From Limnanthes douglasii subsp. nivea (lineage: Eukaryota; Streptophyta; Magnoliopsida; Brassicales; Limnanthaceae), in the NCBI GenBank assembly GCA_036936605.1, contig JAUPFV010000001.1:167858643-167922642 (forward strand): 64,000 nt of DNA, read 5' to 3'. The notes under the pieces are model-generated. The model was not told the origin of the DNA. It made no database searches and saw only the letters and a list, made by a program, of their open reading frames with translations. The position numbers and the translations under genes were made by a program. Each line of letters opens with the position of its first letter. Position 1 is the first letter of the stretch. Below are positions 32,543 to 45,400 of the stretch, in pieces.

Positions 32543-33208
32543 GTTCCCATGTCAGTAAATGAATGAGAGCTAAAATATCTTCAAATCCAAATGTCCTCGA
32601 ATTTTAATATCTTCGAATACTTTCATATGTTATGTAACCTGTTATAAACTCAAAGCAATCATTCGAAGAAACCATTTCAAACAATCATTCGGAGCGTACT
32701 TAAAAAAATACCAATTAGCAATGATGCTAAAATCTGATAACCTTTCAAAGACAAAAAATTTCTTTGAAACACTGTAATAGAAAATTGCTTCGAAATCCTG
32801 ACTAAACGAACCATCCTCGAACACTTTCAAAAGTACTCTTCGAATTTTTATTCATACTACATATGAAAGTAACTGGTGCATATAACCGTTCAATCCATCA
32901 TAACCCTATAGTTATTAGATCCATAGCTAGAGGTCTAGCTTGACAGATGTCGAGCATCTGATCAACCTATCGATTTATATTCCAACCTATCATCATAAGA
33001 GTCTTTCAAACTTCACACGTCCTTACTTCTTTTGTATAAATTCAACCTGACTTTCATTTTTTCATTCTCATCACACAAACCATTTTAGAGAGAAGTCAGA
33101 GCTTTTGGCTACCCTCACCGTATTCTTTCTTTTTCTCAACATTCTCATTAGAAACAACCCAACTTTCTGACCAATCTTCATCTTCTCCGATCAATCTTCA
33201 TTTGGTTT
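32543..33208 (+). promoter_or_regulatory. Promoter region of the element 4 antisense ORF
   Basis: ACGT core ACACGT at 33,015-33,020 and TATAAATTCAA at 33,035-33,045, then a leader of about 170 bp to the ATG at 33,209. The 11-bp TATA string is identical to the one in the element 3 aORF promoter although the surrounding sequence has diverged. Confidence 0.5.
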
Positions 33209-36121
33209 ATGAGAAAGAAACCAAAAACCAAAAAATCGAAGGTTATCCTACCCAAAACACCAGAATCTTTAGACTCTGACAACAATTTAGTCTTCAGATC
33301 GTACGGATACTTCTGTATTATGCAATAAGCTGAAGAATATAGGAAAGTAGGATTTATCAATAGCCTTCCAGTTGAAACAACCACTAAAACAATCTATTAC
33401 TGTAATTTTGATCCAACTAAAGTTCCTACTCTTCCGCCTCCTCCGATAGTCGAAGAGCACTCATCTAAAATCCTAGGCCCAAAACACCTCGAGCCTCCTC
33501 ATCTCAAATTAAAATTTCTCTTCTGATTAGTGAAAAATCCCCTTTAAAACCAAAGCCAAATATTCCATCTTCGAATCACTCTTCAATTACCAGAAAAAAG
33601 AACCTTTATTGTCATAGGAGACGAATGAAAAATTATCTGAAGTTTTTCCCCTTTAAATCCAAATGTTGAAAATCCTCCTCAAAGAGAAGTAATCGAGGAA
33701 ACTCCTCGAACAGGTAGCCCTTTACCAGAGGTTGTTAATCAAACATCTTAAAATCCTCAAGAAGAAACATCGAAAGCCAACGAAGTTGATTCAGAAACTA
33801 CTAAAATCGATCTCGAGGCTGAATCTGACGGTGGGAACTCTGCAAATACCCATAAACCTCAAGAAGAAGCATACATTTGCTTCGTTTCCGAATAAGAAAG
33901 AGTGAAGATTGGAAGAAACCTGAGGAATCTTGAAGGCAAATACATCATTGCACTGAAAAAGGTTCGCTGCATATATCACAAAGATAGCCAAGCTTCAGAT
34001 TTAAAAAAACAATGGGGAATGAGAGATAACATAATGCTTCGATTACCCAAAGAAGGAGAAACTCCTTTGGATTGTAAAGATGATGAGCTAATAGTCTACC
34101 CTGAGATCATTAATTGAGGTCTTCGGTTTCCATTGGATCCTATGATCGTGGAATACTTCGAACTGGTCAGCTTATGTCCTACTCAGGTGACACCGAATCA
34201 ATGGTTTACCCTTAGGTTAGTGATTATGGCATCTCGACTGTCTCAGATACCCATAAGCATTAAAGACTTCATCTCCTTAACTTAACTGTCAAAAGGTCCA
34301 AAACTTCCCTTTTACTACCTTACCCTGATGGATGACCTCAAGATCATCGTCGATCTCTTAGAGGCTGACAAATTCTAGAAATAAAAATTCATCTTTACAT
34401 CAGGAGGGTGGGAAAATGGCAAAGCAATTTCCGAGGCTAATGCTTCAAAATTAAATTTCGTCCGGAGAAGCAACCGTAAGCACTTCGAAATTGTTACATT
34501 TTGAAATAAAATTTACATTTTCCTCTTCTTTTTTTTGCCTTTCTAATTATTTCAGAAATTTCGAGGCGTTACTCATCACGTCGACCAGTTGTCAAGGTAA
34601 TTTTCCAAAAGCTTGCCGCTTGGGTTGAGAAGGAATGGAACAACGCGTTTCACACTGCCTTTCAGCCCATCAATTTCCTCAAGTGCCACATGTTCTCAAT
34701 CTCAAAAGGTACCTTACCACCTTGAAATTTGATGTCAGAGCCCGATCCAAAGATAGCCTGCAACCGAATAGTTCAACCCAATTGCAAAGTCTTCATTCCC
34801 ATTCGCAACAGATCAGAGAGTCATTTGCCAAAAAAGAAAAAAGAAAAAGTTGTCAAATACAAGAAAGGTAAAAAGGTAGCTAGCACATCTGGTGCTAGCC
34901 CTTCAACTCCATCTAAGCTAAAGCCTCGAAAAATAAAAACTGCAGAACAAACTCTCTCACCCATCAAAGAGGGTAAAGATCAAGAACCGTCCTCAAAGAA
35001 AAAAAAGGCTTCTTCTGGTTCCCATGGAAAGAAAAAGAAACAAATGAGAATAACTTCTTATACATTGGTTGACGAATATGAAAACACTGCTGTTGGAAAC
35101 CAACAACACCCACAAAACCCTTTGATTGAAGAAAAACCAAACGAAGACAACCCTGTGATTATTATCGAGGAAAGTACTTCCAACGAAAATCAGGCTACTG
35201 CAAACTTCGATCCTGATATGTTTATTAATTTTGAGAACACCGAAGCGCTTACTGGTGAAGATGATCCTATTCTTCAAGTCATTCAAAATCACATGCTTAA
35301 TTTTGAGAGACCAACACCAGCCGAAGCTCCTCCAGAAGTTACCCGTTCTCATGATCTTATCACCTCTTTGTATATGATTCAACGTCCTAGCTCATTGGAA
35401 TTTCGTCTTCCTCCTCCAAATCCTGCAATCGCTGTCGCACTTCAACCATTTACCGATCTAGACACTGTAGTAAAGAAAATTGCTTCCCAAGATGAAGCTT
35501 CTCAAAATCATCTAAATCAATTGGCCAAAAATATGGTTTATTACAAAGAAGCTTACGAGGCTGAGAAAAAATTTAGAGAAGATTTGCACGACAAGGTAGT
35601 TGATCAATTTCATATGTACGAAGTAGCAAGATCCGAACTCATATAAGGTGCTCTTTGCATGAAGAATCATCTGCGAATCACACACATAGTTGATACAGAA
35701 TTGCTGAAAAACTCTCATGAGACAGAAATGAATAAACTCAAGGTTAATCATGATACTGAACTGGTCATTGAAAAATCCAACTCTAGTGAGCTTCAAAATT
35801 CTATTACTCTATGTGAGAAAAAAAAAGCTAATCGAAAAGATAGCTAAACTGAAGAAGAATTTCGAAGTGGACAAAGATGGTGCTGTAACTGCTGTCGAGG
35901 TTGAGCTTTCAAAAGACATGCAGACTGCTATTAACGTCGGAAAAGAAGATGCAACCATTCTCCTTCTTCGAGAGCTTCACGCTACTTATCCAAAAATCGA
36001 CCTTACAAGTTTTTAGAATGACATTCTTGAAGATAAACGCCCAAGTGAAGGTTTCGAATCGATTCCTGGTTCATCATCCTCAGAAGATGAATCGTCCGAG
36101 GAGGAAGAGTCCTCTGATTAA
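33209..36121 (+). pseudogene. Element 4 antisense ORF, two exons, broken
   Basis: ATG at 33,209 (MRKKPKTKKSKVI). Exon 1 runs to 34,475 with stops. It holds LEGKYIIALKKVRCIYHKDS, GLRFPLDPMIVEYFELVSLC, TPNQWFTLRLVIMASRLSQI and FIFTSGGWENGK, each matching the element 3 aORF. Exon 2 (34,556 on) begins with KLAAWVEKEWNNAFHTAFQP, then a basic segment KKEKVVKYKKGKKV, an acidic linker, and a coiled coil from about 35,480. One TAA (35,644) and one frameshift (near 35,830) interrupt it. It ends in the acidic tail SSSSEDESSEEEESSD at 36,121. Same architecture as element 3; function unknown. Confidence 0.78.
34476..34555 (+). other. Predicted intron 1 of the element 4 antisense ORF
   Basis: 80 nt, GTAAGC donor and TTCTAATTATTTCAG acceptor, with a branch-point-like CTAAT. 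It interrupts a codon after the first base (C|AA), the same phase and position as in element 3. Exon frames on both sides are consistent with removal of exactly this segment. Confidence 0.78.
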
Positions 36122-36680
36122 CTTTATCATTTTTTTTTATCTTTGTCAGATTAAGAAATTTCTTTTTGTACCTCAACAAATTAATCTAAATGACAAGCGG
36201 TTTATGTATTTTATCATTCTCTTTGCATATTATTCGATGGTAAATTTTAAAAACACAATAATTACAAAATGTAAACTTACCACCTTAAATACCTTAACAC
36301 AATTGGTGAATACAGTAGTTGTTCGAAAAATACTCAATGAGTTGTTAAGCTTTGGTAGTTCTTCGAAAACTTCGCAGTGTTCTATTAAGTGTTCACTTCG
36401 AAATAAAAATGTAATGTGATTATTAAACATTGTTTTTTCTTCAAAAAATGTCATAAACACTTCAGAACATTCTACTCTTAACCAATTTCAAAGATGACCA
36501 GTCTCTGATAATTTGTTAAGATAGTATTCAAAAATATGTGTAAACAACCATTGGACAAAAACTAACTTTATTGATAATATTGAATATGTACACGACACCT
36601 CATTAAAACCATCAGTGGCCAACAAGATAGCAAAGAGTGCGCCATTCAAAAGCAAAAAATTCCAAAATACAAAAAACACA

Positions 36681-37850
36681 TCTACTCCCAATAAAGCTTC
36701 AAATGTTGAATATTACATGGATGTTGAAGCATCGTCCCCTAGAAATCACAAAGATGATAGGACCCCGACTTTATCCTTTCAACAACCATATAAGGCCATT
36801 CCCAGTTCGGAGCCATTTTTTTGAGGTTCTTTTCCCTTGTGTGTAGGAAACCTTTTCTCAACACCTTATCTCATTCTTTAAATCCTCTCATCTTCATCTT
36901 CACCTTCAAATCATATCTATTTCTCATTAGAGTTTGATAATGAATTACATTCAGATGAGCTTGAACTCTTTTTTCCTCAATTAGATCCAAATTCGCCCTT
37001 CGAACTTCATCATTAGACCTTTCAGAATATTGAGCAATTCAAAAGATGACATCGTAGATTCTACGGGGTTGACTGCGTCTATTCCATATGCCAAAGCAAA
37101 AGGAGTCTCCATTGTAGCCTCTCTAGAAGTTGTTCGATAAGCCCAAAGCACCTCTTGCAAATAGTTTGGCCATTATCCTGCTGCCCCTCGTCAAATTCTT
37201 CTTCAAGCCATCTAAAATTGTTCTGTTTGTCAGTCCCACTTGCCCATTTCCTTGAGGTTGAAATGGCGTCAAAAAACATTGCTGAATTTATTTAGAAGTA
37301 CAAAATGAAACCATCTCTCTGTTATTAAACTAAGGGCCATTATCTATTGTAATCCTTCGAGGCACTCCAAAATGACAACAGATGCTGTTCACAATAAATT
37401 TGATCACTTCTTTTGCTTTTGTCCCTGGTAGTGGTTCTGTCTTTGCCCACTTTGTAAAATAATCAACCACTATAATTATCATTTTTCTACCTCCAGAAGC
37501 CATCGACAAAGGTCCCACCAAATCAATTCCCCATCTATCAAATGGTATTGCCTCATATATGGACAAAAGCGACACTGCTGGTCTATGAATAACATTGGAA
37601 AATCTCTGACAAGTATCACAGCTTCAAACTAAATTCTTAGCATCGTTCATTATTGTAGGCCAATAGAACCCTGCAAGTAAAAATCGACGTGAGAGAGCTT
37701 TGAACCCGCAATGAGCTGACCTTTCACCATCATGCAACTCTGATAATACTTATTGTGATTCTTGTTTGCTTAAACATTGTAACAATGGCCTGCTCCATCA
37801 AGTACTATACATCCGAAGGCTTTACTTCTCAAATTTTTTGGCCAATCGCG
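36681..37850 (-). pseudogene. Element 4 integrase
   Basis: From high to low: zinc-binding region (HCGFKALSRRFLLAGFYWP, SCDTCQRF, about 37,740-37,600), core start DRWGIDLVGPLSMASGGRK, FGVPRRITIDNGP (37,575-37,330). A frame change follows, with the remaining core in 37,279-37,079. The C-terminal domain reads [29 protein letters not shown] and NIQHLKLYWE, and ends at 36,681-36,683. It is full length by domain but has stops and frameshifts. Confidence 0.85.
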
Positions 37851-37918
37851 AATCATCTGGTAGTATTCCTTGAGTAAAAAAGCTAAGAATATCTTATCGC
37901 CAATCGCCTTGGATTTTA

Positions 37919-38870
37919 TCAGTTGTAATAAAAAAATTCCTCTATACATTCACATTGGCTAGACTGAGTACCGATTGAAGGATTTTTTCGCAACAAAATC
38001 CAAGGATATTCTTCCTTGAAAGCAACGTTTGCTAAGGAATTAGCCACAATGTTACTCTCTCTCCCAATATATTCCACAATAACGTTGTCAAACATAAGCA
38101 TTAAATTCTAAAGTTCCCGAAGATACACAATCAAACGATCATTTCTTGCTTCGGAAAATCCGAAAACCTGATTTTCCACTAATTGAGAATATGTTTCCAA
38201 GCTTACCAAAGTTGCCCCACAATATTTTCCCAATATTAAACCTGCTAAAGCAGCTTCGTATTTAACTTCATTATTGGAAGTATGAAAACCAAATTTAATA
38301 GATTGAATCATTGTCTCTCCCGTTGGAGCTATTAACTGAACTCCAGCACTGCACCCTAAAACACTAGATCCTCCATTTTTTCGGATAACCCACGTTGAAT
38401 CAGCTGGAATGACTTCTCTATTTTCTTCCTCATCCGATCGGCTCAAATGGAATTCAACAAAAAAAATCTGCCAATGCCTGCGCCTCTATTGATGTTCGAG
38501 GTGTAAACAAAATATCATAGTCTCCCAACTCCACTAACCATTTGGTCATTCTCCCCGAAATATATCAGGTCGTTGTAAAATATTTTTTTAAGGGGAATGG
38601 AGTTCGGACTTCAATAGTATGAGCTTGAAACTATGGACGCATCTTTCGAGCATCGATCACCAGCGCTAATGCCAATTTTTCTAATTTCATATCTCTTTTC
38701 TACTACCACCAAACTTTTACTAATGTAATACACCGGCTTCAGAATTCCCGAATCCTCACTAATTAACACTACGTTTAGTGAAAAATCTGATACCGCGATG
38801 TACAAAAATAATTTCTCCCCGTTCTGAGGCTTTAACAAAATCTCTGGTGATAACAACGAATTTTTAATAT
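37919..38870 (-). pseudogene. Element 4 RNase H domains
   Basis: The first RNase H spans about 38,870-38,460 in fragments (PVYYISKSLVVVEKRYE). The second covers 38,446-37,919: NNEVKYEAALAGLILGKYCG, then ETYSQLVENQVFGFSEARN, then SNIVANSLANVAF. Where element 3 has TDGGSS and LSDSQL this copy has KNGGSS and ETYSQL, so two catalytic aspartates are gone. The enzyme would be dead even if expressed. Confidence 0.82.
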
Positions 38871-39867
38871 TTGTGAAATGTGCTTCACATTTTGATGTCC
38901 ACTCAAACCTGTTGGGTCCTTGTAAAACTTGAAAGAAAGGAAAGCAATTGTCATAAAATCTTGAAATAAACCGATTAAGTGTTGCCAACCTTCCTTTAAA
39001 AATTTGCACTTCTTTGATAGACCGAGGAGAATTCATTGTTATCAAAGCTTTCAATTGTTCTAGGTTAGCTTCTATTCCTTTTTCACTGATGACAAAACCC
39101 AAAAACGTCCCCGATCGAACTCCGAAGGTGCACTTCTCAGGATTTGATTTCAACCTGATTTCCCTTAAATTCAAAAAAGCTTCCTCTAAATAATCAAGAT
39201 GCACTTCATCCTTCGAACTTTGTACTACCATGTCATCTATATATACCTCCATATTTATTCATCAATCTCTGATAAGTGGCTCCAGCATTTTTCAATCCAA
39301 AGGACATTACCCTATAACAGTGCAAGCCCCTATCAGCTATAAAAGTTGTGCATTCTTGATATTTTAGATCCATTTGGATTTGGTTATATCCTCCAAAAGC
39401 ATCCATAAAAGTTAAAATTTTGTGACAAGCTCTATTCAAATCTGTAAAATCCATACACATTCTCCACTTCCCATTCTTCTTTTTAACTACCACCGGATTT
39501 TCCGTCCACAAAGGATACTGTGAATCCCTTATATGTCTGACCTTAGATAATCGATCCACTTCAGCAACAATTGCTTCTGTTTTACCGAGGAAAACGCTCT
39601 TCGTTTCTGAATAATCGGTTTAACCTTCGGATCTATAGCTAGGCTATGGAGAATTGTCTCAATGGGTACTCCTTTTACATCTTCTGTCCTCCAAGCGAAG
39701 AAATCAAAATTCTGGGATAAAAAATCAAGCAATCGTTGACGTAGAAAAGGGTTCAATAAAGTTCCAATTCGAAGTACATTCCCTTCCGAAAAGGTAAACC
39801 CCTCTATTTCTTCGCTCACCGTTAAAGACCCTTGGGTTTCCCTCGGATCGTCAACCCTTTCTTCCAA
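38871..39867 (-). pseudogene. Element 4 reverse transcriptase
   Basis: The N-terminal block (39,867-39,529) reads FFAWRTEDVKGVPIETILH and PIIQKRRAFS. The next block (39,559-39,233) reads SQYPLWTENPVVVKKKNGKW, FTDLNRACHK, MDAFGGYNQIQ and SFGLKNAGATYQRLMNK. The third (39,252 down to 38,870 and beyond) starts with the catalytic YIDDMVVQS and continues NPEKCTFGVRSGTFLGFVIS. Two frameshifts and a small deletion between LNRACHK and LTFMDAF separate the parts. Confidence 0.88.
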
Positions 39868-39891
39868 ATCCGACGGTACCCCTTCTAATTT

Positions 39892-40463
39892 CTATTCACG
39901 CATTAAATCTCCAGTATTGGACCCTCGGATCGGAAGCGCAGTGGCATAGCATTCTCTCAGAACCTTTTGATCGCCTAGAATGACCCCAACTCTATCTCCA
40001 ACCACATATTTAAAATATTGATGAACTGTAGACACAACCCCATACATTCTTGAAAGACATGATCTTCCAAAAAATAGCATTATAGCTTGTGGGACAGTCC
40101 ACCACCACAAAAAAGTACTTTGAACTTTTTCTTAAATGGTCATTTTCCCAAACTCACCTCACTCTCGAATTCTCTAACAACACGAGCTGTTACACTCGTG
40201 AATCCATTAATCGTTTGATCCGATTGAGAAATCCGAGGTGGATTTGTGATTCTATCATAGGTGGAGTTAAAAAGGACATTAGCAGAACTACCAGTGCTAA
40301 TCAGCACACGTCGAATTTCGATGCCAGCCACCTCAGCTCCAATCACCACGTTTTCATGTGGTCTTGCAGTACCTCGCAGATCGTCCTCATCAAACAAAAT
40401 GATGGGAATATCCTTCTTACCATACAAGTACGTGGACATCTTCCTTTCAATTTGAGTTGTCAA
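39892..40463 (-). pseudogene. Element 4 protease, active site lost
   Basis: The minus strand reads RRVLISTGSSANVLFNSTYD where element 3 has RRILVDTGSSANILF. The catalytic aspartate is replaced by serine. The C-terminal part is in another frame (GRSCLSRMYGVVSTVHQYFK, 40,110-39,892). Confidence 0.85.
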
Positions 40464-40490
40464 ATTGACAACATGCCTCTTCCTTGAACT

Positions 40491-40530
40491 AGCTAGCGAT
40501 TCAAAAAAACAGCTAGCGATTCAAAAAACT
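40491..40530. repeat. 20-bp tandem duplication at the gag/protease border
   Basis: AGCTAGCGATTCAAAAAA occurs at 40,491 and 40,511. The 20-bp insertion alone accounts for the frame difference between gag and protease here. Confidence 0.8.
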
Positions 40531-41900
40531 TGCACAGCTCCCGCACATGTCCCTTTTCTATGAGCCCCTCGACTAACATCATAAGCAATATATTCGGATT
40601 TTTTTCAACATACACTGAAGAAGCATCAAAAGGCTCATCCTGTGAATCCAAAATCATCAAATTCTCAGCTAGCGGTGCAGCCTTCAAAGTTGATGCACCA
40701 TTGTGTTTCGATGCACTCCCTTGCGACTTCACATAATTCAGTAGCTTTCCATTTTCAATCAAAAATTGAATCTCTTTCTTCAAAGCAATGCAGTCATTTG
40801 TATCATGCCCAATATCCTCATGATATCTGCAAAACTTATTATTCATTTCCTCCCTTGGCCAGCTAATTGGGGTTGGCTTCCTGAAATTTAAGAAGCTCTT
40901 GGTCTTATCCCATATCACAGAATATTCTATGTCAGATCAACATAGTATTCAGGTTTGACCCACGTATTTGGTCTAGGCCTGTTGTAATTGTAAGATGGAG
41001 TATGATTTGAGTAACCACCACTCCGAAGAAGCAAATTGTTGTTCTTTTGCCTCGACTAATGATTACCATTCTCATTACCATTCGAAAGCTGCCCCTGATT
41101 ATTGGCTGCTTGTCCCGAATTCTTTGAAATGCTGACTGGTCCGCCTTGGACTCTAGTCGACTCTTCCACTTTAATATGATCCTCAACTTGAGCCATCAAA
41201 GCTCCAGAATTTAAGGCCCTTCTCTTTGTCGTCTCATTAGCCAGATCCCTTGCCACATTTTCCTCACAGTTGTCCAAACTAGCCTTGGTCAAAACAAATA
41301 TTTTTGTATAATCCTTCAACTTTTCACCAGGTTCCTGCTTGCACTGAATAATGGTGTCACCATTTGCACTCATCTCTTTGCTTCCCACAGACTGCCTTCG
41401 GAATGCAGTATAAAAATCTCTAAAATTTGAAATTGATCCCCTCTGAATCCGATTGTACCACTTAAGAGCCCTTAAAAGTCTGTGAAAATGCACGACACAC
41501 CAGCCGGTTGTCATCTTCGAAGTTCATTATATAATTTGAATTGTTCAATCTGATAATCGGGATCCTGCATCCCATCGAACTTCTCCACCTTCAAAATGTC
41601 AAAACGCTTCGGAAGGGTCATGGAATGAATTTCACTCGTCAATAAAGAATTTCTTCAGTCGACACCCTTAACGAACTGATCATCCGTTCCCATTGTCACA
41701 TATAAATTTCGATCAGTTTCAGCATATTAATTCGAAATGTTGCATTCGAACCATGTGGAACGAGGAACATTATCCCTTTTAGATTTACTTTTCTTTTTAT
41801 ACTTCCTCGACTAATCTCTGTCTGAGTTCCCTTTTGAAGAACCTCTGTATCTCTTAAAGCCCGAAGATAAGCGTTCCACTTCCTCGTCACTAGAATTCAC
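40493..41900 (-). pseudogene. gag: Element 4 gag
   Basis: 41,690-41,520 reads LPKRFDILKVEKFDGMQDPD. 41,514-41,056 reads LRALKWYNRIQRGSISNFRD and FRRQSVGSKEMSANGDTI. 40,918-40,493 holds the CCHC-like FCRYHEDIGHDTNDCIALKK. These are the same blocks in the same order as element 3 gag. The N-terminus (41,890-41,696) is decayed, and three frame changes interrupt the gene. Confidence 0.85.
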
Positions 41901-41930
41901 ATATTTCTGTTGACAATATAATTATTGAGG

Positions 41931-42417
41931 AAAATGTTGTGCACATATTAGTCAATTTAATACCTCTTTAGTTATTTTCTCGGAATCATTTAAAGTGATA
42001 AGATGTATTGGATTATATATCAAACTACATTGTTATAGTGTACGATTTGACTGATATAATTGGGTACATGATATAATTCAAGTGGGAGATTATAACGATA
42101 AATATCTCCTCCATGCAGATTTAAAGTATCCAAATTATTGTCATTATAAGTCAAAATAGTTAAATAATAATAATAAAAATCAGTTTTTGAGACCAATATG
42201 TAATAAAATGAGTCTCATAGAATATATAATGTAGATACTAGTTAGATTGTTGGAGGACTCATAAATTTGACACTATAGTTATTGGGCACTAGGAGTCCAA
42301 TAAGGTTACAGTGTCAAGTATATGAGACCATTGCATTGAACAAGTAATACACTTTTTTGCATTACATTAGTGAATAAGAAATTCTAATAAGAGTCTACTA
42401 TCCACTTTTATGTCCAT
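41931..42417. other. No gene recognised
   Basis: The 5' LTR of element 4 is expected here on the minus strand, but nothing matches the 32.2-32.5 kb region. AT-rich, with an unexplained run of short poly(A/T) tracts. Confidence 0.35.
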
Positions 42418-45400
42418 TTTTGTTTTCCCAAGAAATTTCTTTCATTGATGTTGAAAAAGAGATATATAAATTGTTAGGAAACATTCATTTTGTGAGCTAT
42501 AAGCTCATTGATTACAGAAGTTATAATATAAAACTCATTTCTTTCTTTTGTTTCTCCATCAGCAACACCATCCTCTCTTATGCTTCTATCCTTCTGAATC
42601 CGCCTCTTGTGTCATCCCTTTAGCTTCTATCTTTCTACATCTTCATCCATAGCAGTCCTTCCTGATAGCTTCTGCAGCCCTCCATCCTTAGCTTTTGTAA
42701 CTTATCATGGATTCCTAAACCTGCAAGTAAAACATGTAGTCAAGTCTTTCAACTTGCTAACAATGTCAGATCATAAAATATATATCCAGATTATTAAGCA
42801 TATCGAAAGTTTCCCAAACCCATAGCATCAGACCTTAAAATGTCATCTAAATCACAAAAATTTTGCTGAGACTGAATAGAGAAACTATTCTTTATTTTCA
42901 AAGCGTGCTTTGCCAACCAGTCTGCAGCCAGATTTTGCTCCCTAAAAACATGCCTAATAGTCATTTGTGGTGAAATCAGCTGTCTACAACACAATAGACT
43001 TTTCTCTAAATACCAGGGACGAAAACCAGAAGCTAACATGTTAAATAAGGCTAAACAATCTATTTCAATGTCTACAAATTTAAGATTAGCCTCCTTACAG
43101 TATGTTAAACCATTTAATAAGCCAGATATTTCAGCACAAATAGAAGAACTCTTTCCTATCACACTCCCTTTAGCCATTATTAACTTTCTTAAGTTATCTC
43201 TTATTATATACCCAAAACTAGATTCACCATTGATTAGTGAAGAACCATCACAATTTAGTTTAACATGATTACTTACAGACTTTTCCCACTTAATGTACAT
43301 GAAATGTTTAGATAGTTTTACATGATTATAGCAACCTAACTGCCTAGCTATATTAAAATCAGATGACCAATGTTTTCTAGATAATGCAGATGCTAAATCT
43401 AGTGATGTAAGCATTAAAAGGACCTGACTCACTATCTGTTTATGTGATGTAGAGATATTACTATGTTTATATTTATTTATGGCCTTCCAAATGTTCCAAA
43501 TAATCATAGATGGCAATACTATCCTAACATGAACTCTTTTAGAAGTTGACAGAAACCAGATGTTCACAATATGATTAATAGTCATGTGTTTACCTATATT
43601 AATATTAAATTTATCAGAAAAGAAACTCCACACAAGCCATGCAGTATCACAGGAAACAAATACATGCTGTAATGATTCAATGTTATCACAGTGCACACAT
43701 TTACTAGCTAGTTGAAAACCTTTAGATTGTAGGATTGTATCAATGCTAATTAGACTGTTCAAGACCCTCCAAAGACAAAAAGAACATTTTTTAGGAGAAA
43801 GATTGTTCCATATTTTATCTTTGATTATAGATGAAGGATGTTTCTGCCTTAACTCTAAGACTGTATCTTTTAGCTTAAAAGAACCATCACTTGACAGTTT
43901 CCAAATAACAGAATCCATAACATTTTGATTTATATGTGTTTTAATAACTTTGTTAACATACTGTAAAGGCAAACTACTTTGAAGTTTAAGTATATTCCAA
44001 GTATTATTAAGGATGTATTCATTCACTTTTGTTTGCTGATAATACTGAAAATTAACATCAGTTAACAAAATTAAAGGTTTCATATCACTCCATTGATCTA
44101 ACCAAAAATCTATATTACCCTGACCTATCTTCCACCTAATATGCTTATCTGCCTCTAATCTATTCTCCAACATTCTTTTCTAAACTTTTGAATCAGTGTT
44201 CCTTAATCTATCTTGCAAAGGGTGTATATTATTACAGTACTTAGAGTGTAACAATTTTGACCATAAAGATTTTTTACTTCTAAAAGAAAACCATAACTTA
44301 AAAGCAAATGCAGATTGAATATCCTCTAAGCTTCTAAAGTTGAGACCATTCTCCTTAAATGGCTTACATAAACTTGCCCAACTAGTCCAAATAAGACTTC
44401 TGTTATTCTCATTACAACCCCAAAGAAACTTATTTAACAACTTATTAAATCTAGTAATAACTTTTAAAGGCAATTTTGTTGATTGTAAATAATATATAGG
44501 ATAGGACATGAGCACAGAATTGATTAATGTTATCTTTCCACCAAAAGAGATATGCTTAGAATTCCATTCATGAATCTTATCCTTAACCTTGTCTATTAAA
44601 CACTCAAAATGTTCAGCAAAGTTGTTTGAATGAATCGGAATACCTAAATATGTAAAAGGTAATTTAGAAAGCTTAAAACCTAAGAAGTTTTTAAGGTGTT
44701 CTAATCTGTTTCTACTCATTTTTGAGGAAGCTAAAAAGGTAGATTTGTCTTTGTTCAGTTGCTGTCCAGATAAACTTTGATATAAGTCTAAGTAACTAGA
44801 TAAATTTCTATCACTAGCTAATGAACCATTTAAAAACAAAATTATATCATCAGCATAAGCTAGACAACTAATATTTAAGTTACTTCTCATACTATAGGGC
44901 CTAATCTTCTGCTGACCAACCAACATCTTTATACCCCTAATAAAAAACTCCTCAGCAATTATAAATAGACAAGGTGATAGAGGATCACCCTGCCTAAGAC
45001 CATTCTTAGACTTAAAGTAACCAGAAGTTTTCCCATTAGTGATAACAGAATAAGAAATGTGTTCTATAGATTTCCTTATTAAGTCTATTACTTGAACATT
45101 AAAACCAAAAGCAGACATAACTTCATATATAAACCTAAACTCAAGTTTATCAAAGGCTTTTGGCATGTCAAGACTTAAAATAAGATTATCTCCTCTAGTT
45201 TTCCTATTTAAATCTTTTACTAACTCCTGAGCTATTAAAATATTTTCCTGAATCATTCTATTGTCAATATAAGCACCTTGCTCATCTGAAATTATTAAGG
45301 GGAGAAGCTTAGTTAATCTACTTTGTATCAGTTTTGAGATTATTACATTAAACACAGAACATAGGCTAATATGTCTGAATTGTGTCCAATATTTGGGAGA

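Larger units (their letters stand above)
32172..41930 (-). mobile_element. Element 4: Ty3 (Tat-type) ambisense element, inactive
   Basis: On the minus strand gag (41.9 kb), protease, RT, two RNase H domains and integrase (to 36,681) follow in order. The antisense ORF is on plus at 33,209-36,121, between integrase and a probable 3' LTR at 32.2-32.5 kb. This matches element 3 part for part. No 5' LTR is visible to the right of gag. Each gene carries frameshifts or lost catalytic residues, so this copy is clearly older than element 3. Confidence 0.85.

Noticed and set aside
36615..36846. Plus-strand frames between the element 4 aORF and integrase
   Set aside because: They overlap the minus-strand integrase C-terminal domain (LHTRE, WEWPYMVVERIK), which is the real coding trace.
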